Below are positions 12,301 to 24,300 of a stretch of 52,541 nt of DNA, one piece after another; position 1 is the stretch's first letter; each line of letters starts with the position of its first letter. The translations under genes were made by a program, and so were the position numbers. This DNA is from Clostridia bacterium (GTDB lineage: Bacteria > Bacillota > Clostridia > Oscillospirales > Acutalibacteraceae). The stretch lies in NCBI GenBank assembly GCA_017416485.1, contig JAFQCH010000011.1:1-52541 (forward strand). The letters run 5' to 3'. The notes under the pieces are model-generated. The model did no database searches, had not been told where the DNA came from, and was given only the letters and a program-made list of their open reading frames with translations.

Positions 12301-15300
12301 AGTTTCGGATGCACCCGTGAAGGTGTAGTCGGGCATTTCTTCAAGATTGTACTTGCTCAGGTCAAGACCGAGGATACCGTCAACCTTGGTGACCAGACCC
12401 ATGTAATCATCCAGACCTTCAAGCAGGTTGATGAGGGCATTCTTGATCATGTTGAGGTTTTCGGCAGTGTACAGCGAGAAGTTGCTTTCGGTGAGCGTTG
12501 CAATGAGCTGGTTGACGGTTGTTGTCTTGGTGATCTTTTCATTATTGAGAACCATAATGACGATATCGATAAGAGCTGCGTCAAGGCCTTCTGCAACATC
12601 TTCAGACCAGTTGTTCTTATAGGTCAGGTAGTTCTTGAATGCGGTGGTGGGAAGAGAAATGTTGACAAGATTGCCGTCTTCATCTCTGGTTTCTTCGCCA
12701 CCCATGTAGTTCCAATCAAACTGGATGTAATCTCTGACATCGAGCTTCATGCCGAACTTATTGAGCAGAGCGACGATCTTAGAAAGGTCAAGGTCTTCGC
12801 TGCCGATCAGATCGTTAAGCACAGCTGCGTTGCTGACAGTTACAGTCTTGGTGTACTTGAACATGTAATCACCGACAATGATTTCGTTGCCGTGGACTGC
12901 CTGTTTGTAGTAGCCGACTGCTGTCTTGTCAGTTGCGGTCCAGTTGTCGCCGTCCTTTTCGTAGACAGTGTAGATTTCCTGGCTACCTTCATAAAGGATG
13001 GTTTCAAGAAGGAAGCTGACGAGGATGGTGATGAAGTCTGCCTTATCTTCGGCAACACCTGCACCATACTCGGTTGCGCCGTCAGCGAACTGCATGCGGA
13101 ATGCGGTTTCGCCGGAAGCGGTGGTGTAGGATACGATTTCGCCCATGTAGAAGGAATCAAGCTTGTTCTTGATGACACCGTCTTCTTCATAGTTGAAGAT
13201 GTCAGCAATTGCAAAGCCGGTGAAGTTTTCAACAAGGCCGATGAGGTATCTGAGATCAGTGTTTTCGATGTCGATCGGGTAGCCGAGCAGACCGGTGAGC
13301 AGAGCGTTGAGATCCAGCTCGAACAGACCGCTCTTATTCAGCAGACCGACAAGGTTGTAAGCCACTGCAAGAGTGTTAAGAAGTGCAACGGAAACGCCGT
13401 TTGCATTGATGAAGTAGAGAAGTTCGGTGATAAGGTTGAAGATGAAGTCGATACCGTCTGCAAGCTTCATATCAAGCAGGCCGTTTACAAAGTCAAGAGC
13501 TGTTGTAATGACTGCCTTCATGGTCTTTTCAGTGTTGACAACACCGTTTTCTCTTACAACTGCAAGGCGGTTGTTGCCGTTTTCGTCAAAGACATATTCA
13601 CCGAGGAGCATTTCAAGGAGGTAAACAAGGCCTTCTTCGTAACCGTTTGCACCTGCAAGTTCGATGAGGTCATCAATGGTGCCGTTGCCGTCGATATCCT
13701 GATTCTGGAAGAAGAATGCGTAGGAATCGCCGAACAGCAACCAGTCGAGGATGCCTTCGATGGGAGCGATGATGGTCCACAGACCGTCAGCGAACTTAGC
13801 GGGATCACTGTTTTCATATTCAGTGAAGGTCATGTTTGCATATGCACCAAGGTCAAGACGAAGGATATCGTCGACAGCGGTGATGATTTCCATGTAATCG
13901 GAAATGCTGCCGAGGAGACCTGCAATAGCTTCCTTGATCATCATCAGGTTGTCGTAGGTGAAGAAGTCAAGAGTAAGTTCAACGTCAAGTGCCTTCAGTA
14001 CATCGTTAATGGTTGCATTTGCAGCGTCGATGGTAACGTCGCTGTCAATAATGTGAAGCACATCAGCAAGGATTTCGGGCAGACCGAGAATCAGAGATTC
14101 TGCAGTGTCTTCATCCCAGTTGTTGTTGTAGGTCAGGTAGTTCTTGAATGCGGTGGTGGGAAGGGTGATACCGATGAGGTTGCCGTCAGCATCCGTGGTT
14201 TCGGTACCGTTCATGTAGTTCCATTCGAAGTTAAGGTAACCGCTGATTGTGAGACCTGCATCTCTGAGCAGTTCAACAACTGTGCCGATGGAGAAGTCTT
14301 CCAGACCAAGCAGATTGTCAAGCGCTGCAGCGTTATTGACGTCGCCGTTCTTGTAGAGGACGATTTCAAGCAGGAAGCTGAGAAGGATGGTCAGCATATC
14401 TGCTGCATCTTCTGCATACTGAGAAACCTTGCCGTTTTCATCCGTTGTCTTTGTGGCGAACTGCATGTAGTAGGAAGCGCCGTCATAAGCGGATTCGGTG
14501 TTCTTTACGATTTCACCGATGTAGAATCTGTCGATCTTGCTGCTTACGTTGCCGTCTTCGTCGGTTACTTCGAAGATTTCGGTGATTTCGAGGCCGGTGA
14601 AGTATTCAACGACTTCGAAGACCATAAGCAGGTCGATGTGTTCGATATCGATATCGGGAGCTTCCTTGCCTTCTTCTGTGAACAGACCGGCAATCAGTTC
14701 GTTGATATCGAGGTCAACGCCAAGATCGTTGATGTCGTCAAGCAGGTGGTAAACAGCCTGCAGCATGTTGATGAGAGCAACAGACAGACCTTCTGCATTG
14801 ATGAAGTAGATAAGGTTCGGAAGAAGTGCAATGACCTGGTTGATGGGATCTGCCAGGATTGCATCTACTCTGTTGAACAGTGCGAGAGCCAGATCATCAA
14901 TGAATGCTTCACAGTCATAGGAAACAACTGCGCCGTTTTCATCCTTGACAGCATATTCACTCTTGGGCTTCATCTTGCAGCCGAGTGCTTCAAGAAGAAG
15001 GACAAGACCCTTGCTGTAACCGTCTGCACCGTTGATGAAAAGTATATCATCGGTGACACCGTCGCCGTCGGAATCGGTTCCGTTCTTGTGGAAGAATGCG
15101 ATTTCGTCATCAAACAGCAACCATGCAAATACGGAAGCGATGGATTTGAGGATGTAGCTCAAACCATAGACAAAGTCAGTCTTTGCAGCTTCGCCTTCGC
15201 CGATGATGAGGTAAGTTCTGTCGACCGTGGTAAACAGTTCGGTGTACTTATCATTCTTATCATCGCCGAAGTATTCGATGTATTCGTCATGAAGGATGGT

Positions 15301-18300
15301 GTCATCCGTGCGGACCCATGTGCCGGTTGCTTCATCATAAGCATTAACGGCATAAACAGCCAGCGAAACGTTGAACGCGGAAAGACCGCTGTCATCGTAA
15401 TTATCAATTATGCTTACGGTTTCGCCTGCAAATTCATAATTGCCGTTTTTGAAGACCTTTGCATAATCGATGAAACCAAGACCGTTGAATCTGGAGATGT
15501 CGGTGCCGAGGATCATGTCGATGAGATCAACAAGGATTGCATCAAGCGAGGACAGCAGACCCTGCAGAGCTTCAGCGATGGTTTCAAGCAGAGATGCGTT
15601 GTAGATTGTGAAGGAGTTTGCAATGAGCTCGGAAACGCTGGAGAATTCAGCGCCGGTGAGAGTCAGAACGGTGGAAATGATCTTATCCAAACCGCCCATG
15701 AGTGCTGCCGGAGTTGCATACTGCCAATCGTTTTCGTACAACAGATAGTTCATTTCGAACTTCGGTACTGTGTCGAGGTCGATGTTGCCGTTCTCATCCA
15801 TTTCAGCACCCATGTAGTTCCAGTTGATGGGCAGATAATCAATGACCACGCCCTTCTGGGTCAGAAGGTTGACAATCTTCTGTACCATACCGTCGGTCTT
15901 GAGCATATCTTCAAGAACAGCAACGTTGTTAACAGGAACTTCCTCGGTCCATACATATCTCAGAGCACCTTCTGTTGCGGTTGCAGCGGAAGCGCCGTTG
16001 ATGTATACGGTTTCGCTGTCAAGAACCTTGGTCCAGTAGCCGGTGATGGTGACGGGTTCTTCAACGCCGTCAACTTCTTCGGTAACTGCTACCCAGTTCG
16101 TGCCGTCGAAGGATTCAAGGGTGTAAACATCCTGATAGCCGTTGTAGATAGCAACTTCAAGCAGGAAGCTGACAAGGATGGTGATCATGTCGCCCTTGCC
16201 TTCCGTTGTGGTGTATGCCATCTTGTATGCGGTTTCGCCCTTTTCGGCATCGCAGGATGCGGAGTCGTAAGCGTAGATTCTGCCGACATAGAACTGTTCA
16301 AGTTTGTTGTAATCAAGGCCTTCTTCGTCCTTTGCATTGAGGACGTTGGTGATTTCAAGGTCAACAAACTGTTCTACAATCTGGAATACTGCTGTGAGGT
16401 CAAGCTGTTCAATGTTGATGCCTTCGATGCCGATGAGGCCGCCGACAAGAGCATTGATATCAAGGGACATATCAACAATGCCTGCCTTGTCAACATATTC
16501 AAGGACACCGTAAACAGCACCGAGAAGGTTGATAACAGCAACGGACAGACCGTTTGCATTGATGAAGTACAGCAGTTCGGGAAGAAGGTTGAATACTTCT
16601 TCAACAGGATTTGCAAGGATTTCGTCTACTCTGTTGAGCAACGAAGTTGCGAGGTCATTGATGAAGTAATCGACATTGTAGGTACCGTCTTCCATGAGGT
16701 AGATGTCTTTCTTCATCATACCGGTTGTTTCTGTTTTTACTTCAACGTTCGGGTCGGTACAGCCGAGTGCTTCAAGAAGAAGTGCAAGACCCTTGCTGTA
16801 GCCGTCTGCACCTGCAAGACGGATGGTATCAACGGGCTTGCCGTCAACATAACCGAACTTGTTGAAGAAGGAGATGTCGTCGCCGAAGAACAGGAATGCA
16901 AACAGGCTCTTCAAAGCGCCGAGGATGTAGGAAATACCTGTGATGAAGTCATTCTTTGCTTCATTAACATCAGGTGTTTCTGCATTGTCTGCATCAACAA
17001 TGTAGACAGTGTAGGTGGTGTTGACGTTTTCTTTGTAAACGTACTTGACGGTTTCGTCGGTTTCGTCAACAAATTCTGCACCGTTTGCAGCCTGCGTGTA
17101 AGTACCGACAACAAATTCGCCGGTTGCTTCAAACTCGTTGGTTTCTGCATTGAGCTTGTGGATTTCATAGGATTCTTCAACAAGGGTGTAGTCGAAGCAA
17201 TCCATATTCATCTTGGTGCCTTCCTGAACGGTGACTTCGGTGCCGTTGTAAACAGCCTTGCCGTCAACATACAGGTCAGCTTCATCAATGAAGTGAATGC
17301 CGTTGAGTCTGGACAGGTCAAGATCGAGCATGAGGTCGATCAGTTCAATAAGCTGTGCATTGACAAGATCATAAAGCTGTTCGATCAGGCCGATGATTGC
17401 TTCAAGATATTCTGCAGTGTACAGCGTGAAGCTGCCGGAAAGCATTTCGCCGAGAGAATCATAATCGGAAACCATACCGATGATGGTGTCAACAAGTGCG
17501 GGAAGTTCATTGTTCAGCGTAGTTGCAATATCCTTGTTCCAGTCATTCTTGTAAGACAGGTAGTTGATAAAGCGGTCGTTGAGCTTGATTTCGCCGACTT
17601 CGTACGGTTCTTCACCGGGTTTCAGGTTTGCATTGATAGCATCGATGGTATCGTCGGTAACCTTGACACCGGCATAAGCCCAATCAACAGTAAGGTAGCT
17701 GATGTCAATGATGCCGAGGCTGATGAGCAGGTCAACGATCATGGAGACCATGCCGTCGGTGCCGAGCATTTCGTCAAGAACTGCCGCATTGGAGAAGGTT
17801 GCAGTCTTGCCGTTTTCATCGGTGTAGTTGTACTTATAGGTAGCTGCTTCGAGCAGGTAAGACAGAAGGATGGTGAGCATGTCGCCACGGTCTTCTGTGC
17901 GGGTTGTGATGTAATCGGTCTTGGCTTCAAAGACCATCTTGAATGCGGGCTTACCGGAGCCGGATTCGTAACGGACGATGTCGCCGATGTAGAACTTGGA
18001 GAGGATTTCGATGCCATCCATTCTGTCGGTGACTTCTGCGAAACCATCGCGGTCGTCATCGTTCAGGAAGGTGTGCAGGTCAAGACCAATCCAGCCTTCA
18101 ACGATGGAAATGACAACACCGATGTTGACATCATCAATATTGAATGTATCAACATCTTCGCCAAGGAGATCGTTGACAAGGTCATTGACGATCTGCTTGA
18201 CATCGAGGCTGAAGCCGAGATCCAGCTTGTTGACTTCTTCAAGAAGTGCAAGAACAGATGCAAGAGCATTGTTGATAACAACGGACAAGCCGTTTGCATT

Positions 18301-21300
18301 GATGAAGTACAGCAGTTCGGGAATGAGATCAATGATTCCATTGATGGGATCTGCAAGCAGTTCATCGATGCGGTCAGCAACTGCCAACAGAATATCTCTG
18401 AGAGCTGCAATGCTGTCATACTTCTTGGTTTCAGCATTGTAATAGGTTTCGGCAGTGTTCAGACCGTCCTTACCCGGAACGTGGCAACCGAGTGCTTCGA
18501 AGAGAAGTACGAAGCCTTCGCTGTAGCCGTTTGCGCCGGGCAGCTTGATGAGATCCTTTTCACCGGTTGCGTTATCGGTGAAGAATGCAATGTCTTCGCC
18601 GAAGAACAGCCAGGAGAGAATCGGATTCAGCGGAGCAAGGATTTCGCAAAGTGCATTGACAAAGCTTACCTTTGCTTCGTTGACATCGGTGGTTGCGGGA
18701 TCATCTTCTTTGAATTCGGTGTACTGACCGAGCTTGGAAACAGTGACCTGTTTTGCATCCTTGCGATACTTGTAGGTGACAGCTTCTTCGCCTTCACCTT
18801 CAACGAAGGATTGGTTGGGTTCAAAGCCGAGATCCTGACCGAGATCAAGGACATATTCGTCGGTTTCTTCCCAATCGTTCTTTTCGGTGTTGAACTTGAG
18901 AAGGGTGTACTTATCAACCTTCTGTGCTTCAAGTTCTGCCTGTACGAGGCTGCCGACAAGGTTGACCCAGATGGGTTCTACTTCGAACAGCAGTTCGGTG
19001 AGCATGACAGAGATGGATTCAAGGTATTCTTCCTTATAAAGGGTGAAGCCTTTGCCGAGAAGCATGTCAACAAGGTTTACATCTTCTTCGCCGTTGATGA
19101 GGCTCATCACAGCGGAGATGATGGTGTTCAGTTCATAGCCGAGAGTTTCGGCAAGACCTTCGCTCCAGTCGTTGCTGTAGGACAGGTAAGTGACATAACG
19201 GTTGAGAGAAGCAAGGCTGATGTTGCTTACAACTTTTTCGCCGTTGATTTCTGTTTCTTCAACAGTACCGCCCATGTAGTTCCAGTTGATATCGGAATAT
19301 TCAATATCCAACGTGGTGGTGAGCAGTTTAACGATGCCGCTTACAAGGCCTTCTGTCTCGAGCATTGTGTCAAGAGCAGCTGCGTTGTCGATACCGTTTG
19401 CAGGATCGGTGTAAGCAACAACTTCAAGGAGCATGTTGATGATGATGGTCAGGAAGTCGCCCTTGGACTGTGCATAGTCAGCGCCGTAAACCATCTTGAA
19501 TGCAAGGTCACCGTTGGAGGAGGTGAAGGCCTTCATCTTACCAACAAAGAAGTTGTCAAGTTTTTCGGGAGCAAGCGTGCCGTCGGCATTCTTGAATACA
19601 TCGGTGATTTCAAGATCAACAAAGCCTTCAACCAGCGTGAAGATTGCCATGAGATCAAGAACGATGTTGCCCTTGTCATCGAAGAGTGAGAAGCCTTCGG
19701 GAAGAGTATCCTCGAGCAGGCTGCCGAGCAGACCTTCAAGGGAGATGTCGTCTTCGATCAGACCTGTGCCGTTGACAGCATCAAGAATGTTCAGCAAACC
19801 GCCGACAAGGTTCTGTACAGAAGCGGCAAGACCGTTTGCGTTGATGAAGTAGATGAGGTTGAGCAGAACGCCGAGAACCTTATCGATCGGGGTGGTGCCG
19901 TCAGCGTCAGTCTTGAGCAGCCACAGCACATAGTCAAGAACAGCAGCAATGATATCAGCAAAGAGATCTTCACTCTTGTACTGAACGCCATCACGCGTTA
20001 CATCGGGCAGACTGGTTGCGGGAACACCGAGTGCTTCGAAGATCGGCACAAGACCGAACTTATAGCCGTGACCGCCCTTGAGATTGATGAGGGACAGCGT
20101 GCCGTTATCATCTGCGCTGGGATGGAAGAATTCGAAGGAGGAGCCGAACAGCAACCAGTCAAGCAGCGGGAATGCGGGAGAAAGAACAACACTGAGTGCA
20201 TTTGCAAAATCACGGGTGCTGTAATTGTTAACCACGTAGTACTTGTATTCGGTTGTATTTTCGACTATTTTACCGTCTTCGTTGAGAACGGAGAACGGTA
20301 CGGTATAGAAGAAGTAATCAAGGCCGTTTTCGTCAGTTGCAATCTGAACATCGGTGTTCTTGACTGCGAGTTCAACGGTGGTCTTGGTGGCTTCGTCAAA
20401 GATGGTGTTGCCGTCTTTATCAGTGGTAGTGTCGGTGTAGGTATCATAGGTGGTGGTCCATGCAGTGACACCTTCAGCATCGGTTACCATGTCGGCAAAT
20501 GCGATACCGTCCCATACGGACAGGTCGATTTCAAGAAGTGCATCGAGCAGATCCGTGATGGCCTTATCGAGGTTGCCGAGAAGACCCGAAAGGGTATCAA
20601 ACAGGGACTGTGCGGTTTCAGCAGTCAGAAGACCGTTGAGAAGACCGCCAAGCAGATCATCAAGAGTCTGCGGTTCTTCACCTTCGGAAGCAGTCATAGC
20701 AAGAACAGCATCAACAATGTTGTTCAGGTTGCTGTCGAGGGTATCTACGAAGCGTTCATTCCACCAGTTGGGATAGTTGAGGTAATTGATGGTATGGTCA
20801 GCTCTGTATGTAAGAGCGATATCAGTTGCGCCTTCGTCAGTTGTGGGAAGGTTGTTAAGATCAACAGTCTTATCGAAATAGAACCAGTCGATCGGAGCCT
20901 TCTGGGCATTTACATATTCGCCCTTGACGATCTTAACAATGCCGGCAAGTGCGCCGGGCTCAAGATTGAGCAGGCTGTCAAGTGCGTTTGCATTGACATA
21001 CTGGCCGTCGACCTGATATTCCATAACATCAAGCAGGAAGCTGATGATGATGGTGATCAGAGCAGCGCGGTCTTCACTCGGAAGCAGGTTGCCTTCTGCA
21101 TCATACAGCGGCTTGCCATCCTGGGTGTCAAGCACCATCTTGTATGCAAGATAGTTTTCAAATTCGCCGTTTTCGTTGTATTCGCCGCCGGCGGAAATGT
21201 ACTGTTCAATATGGCCAAGATAGAAGTAGTCAAGCTTGGAGCCGACAACTTCGTTGATCTTCATGCCGGTGATGGCTTCAGCAAGTGCAAAGATGTCTTT

Positions 21301-24300
21301 GAGCTTAAGCTGAGCGATATCGAACTTATAGTTCTTGTCAACAAGAATATCTTCGAACAAGCCGAGGATGAGGCTGCTGACATCAATGGGTTCTTCAAGG
21401 ATGCCGGATTCAGCAATTGCATCGAGGATGTTGAGAGCAAAGCCAGCAATGTTGTTGATAGCAGTGCCAAGACCGTTGGAGTTGATGAAGTAAATAAGGT
21501 TCGGGAGCACTTCGTCAAGAGCAACGTTGATGGGATCTGCAAGAATTTCGTCAAGTCTGACAAATACGGAATTCAGAAGATCCGTAATAGCCTGCTTAAC
21601 ATTGATGTCACCGGTTTCCTTATCGGTGTAGTATTCAACGGAGTGCAGGTTTTCACAGCCGAGTGCTTCAAGAAGAAGAACAAGACCGGTGCTGTAGCCG
21701 AGACCGCCGTTGATTCGCAGAAGAACATCAGCGTTGACAACATACTTGGTGTTGCCATCAGTGTATTCCTTACCGTACAGACGGTATGCCATATCGGTTT
21801 TGGTTGTGCCGTCGATGGTTGCGGTTACAACGGTGTCACCTGCAAGGGTATTGCCGGTTGCAGACCATGTAGCGCCGCCATCGGTGGTGGTGTATTCATC
21901 GTAGTAGTAGTTGTCTTGGCCTACGAAGAATTCGTATTCCTGACCGAACAGGAGCCAGCCGATAACTCTGGAGATAGAGCCGACAAGCTTGGACAAGCCG
22001 TTTACGAAGTCATCTCTGTCTTCTGCGATATTGGTTGTGGTTTCGTCATCGGGACGTACCAAGTAGAACTTGGCATTGGTTTCTACTTCGCCGTTGGTAA
22101 CAGTACCTTCAATTTCATCCGTTACATCATCATGATGATAATCAACGGTGAAATAGTACAGTTTTGCAGCGTCGTCCCAGACAAGACGTGTGAAGTTACC
22201 TGCATCATCACGTGCAAACAGTTCTTCTTCAGTGATTTCAACAACGTGTTTGGTTGCCTTGAACTGGAAGATCGGATAGTCGTCGCTCATGTCATCGGGT
22301 GTACCGTTGTCATTCATGTAGGTATTGCCGTTTTCATCGAGGACGTAGCCGTTTTCGATATAGGTATTATAGGTATAGGTGAATGCGGGATAATAACCTG
22401 TGATTTCGGTTACAGGATTACCGTTTTTATCAAGAACGGGATTTCCGTCTTCACCGATCTTTTCTGTTACGATTGCAACATCTTCAAGAGAAGCAAAACG
22501 GTAGTCGTTCCATTCGGAGATAGATACACCGAGAAGAGCATCAACGAGGTTGAAAATAACTTCGTCAAGAGATTCCATAAGGTCTGCAACAAGAGAACGG
22601 ATGGATTCAAGCGTTGCGCCGTTATAGATATCGAGCATGCCGCCGAGAAGAGCAGCAATGTCTGTTTCTTCTGCACCGGTCATGGAAAGGATAGTGGAAA
22701 CAAGTTCTTCAATACCATAGGCAAGGTAAGCGGCTGTTTCATAGGTCCAGTCGTTGCCATAGGTCAGGTAGTTGATGTCACGAACGCCAACTTTGTCACC
22801 GTTCTTATCATCTGTGTAGATGATGTCGCCTTCATTGGTGACATTACCGGGAAGAAGTTCAACATTCTTGTCGAAGTAATACCAGTCAACATTCTTATAG
22901 TCTGTGAACTTGGTATCAAGCAGAGCGATGATGTTTTCAACAAGGCCGGGCTTGCCTTCTTCAACACCAATCAGGCGGTCAATCGCGCTGAGGTTGTTGT
23001 AGTTGATAATTTCGGTGGATTCATAAACATAGCGATACCAGTCGCCGGTCGGCCACGGTGCATCTTCCGTAACAGTTGTACCGTCTTTGTCCTGGTTAAA
23101 GACACCGATCTTGGTGTTAACGGAAGTGAAGTGGTAATATGTTACTTCCACACTTTCGTAATCAAGATCTTCATAATCAGTTGCTTTATAGGTAACGGTT
23201 TCGGTGGTTTCGTTGCCGTCAGCATCGGTTGTGGTCTTGGTCAGTGTGTAAACGCCGTCTGCCACTTCATATTTCCATTCGGAGGCATCGAAGCTGACTT
23301 TTTCGGTTACACCTGCATTGTCATAAGAAATGACATGATAGGTCACAACTTCATCAGTGAGATTGAGATTCAGGTAGTCAGCAGAATCAATGACAAGAGT
23401 ATCGTTGATAACATTGCCTGCGTCGTCCTTCTTAACAGAACCGTCTTCGTTATACTGCGGTTTGGTAAGGGTATAGATACCGTCGTTCTGCGACAGTTTC
23501 CATTCGGCGCCGCTGTAGGTTTCGGTAGTGGTTACATCTTCCCAACCATCTGCAGGCGGAATCATGATTCCGTTTTCTTCATCATAAGTGCCGTCATCGT
23601 GGGAAACCTGTACTTTATAGGTATCCTGCGCATAAGAGCCCTGATCCATAAGGACATCAAGAAGAAGGCTGATAAGGATGGTGATAACGTCAGCCTGGTC
23701 TTCCTTATCGGTGCAAGCCATTCTGTATGCAGGACGCTGGTTTGCGGACTGATAAGGCTTAATTTCACCGATATACAGAGTTTCAAGGAAGTGGAGCATG
23801 GAATCATTGACATGAATACCAAGAACGCTTTCAAGAATCTTGAAGATAGAGCCAAGGTTGATGTTGTTCATATCAAGACCAACGCTTGCAATCAAAGCAT
23901 TGATATCGATTGATTCTTCCAAAACGGAATTGAGAATGTTAAGGAAGTTTGCAAAGTTTGCAAGAATGTTGTTAACAGCAACAGACAGACCGTTGCAGTT
24001 GATGAAGTAAATCAGGTTGGGCAGTTTATCGATCAGCCAGTCAATGGTGTTGACGGTGGTATCACCTTCTGCCATGTAGAACATGTCATCAACAGTCGGA
24101 TAGAGAATTGCATTGATCAGCTGCTGCAGAATGTCAACAAAGTGTGCAAGGAAATCATGCACCTTGATATCGGCAACATTGCCTTGTTCATCAAAGGTAT
24201 AGAAGTTTTGTGCCGGCAAGCATTCCAGACCGAATGCTTCGAAGATCGGCACAAGACCATACTGGTAGCCCATACCGCCGTTGAGGATGATGGAATCATC

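Noticed and set aside
2335..19689. A 5,784-codon open frame on the plus strand, and further long plus-strand frames up to about 31 kb
   Set aside because: All lie codon-on-codon antisense to the giant gene and are explained by its avoidance of TTA, CTA and TCA. The longest starts with GTG without a ribosome site, and its composition (many Cys, Val, Asp; no domain structure) is that of a mirrored Leu-rich repeat.
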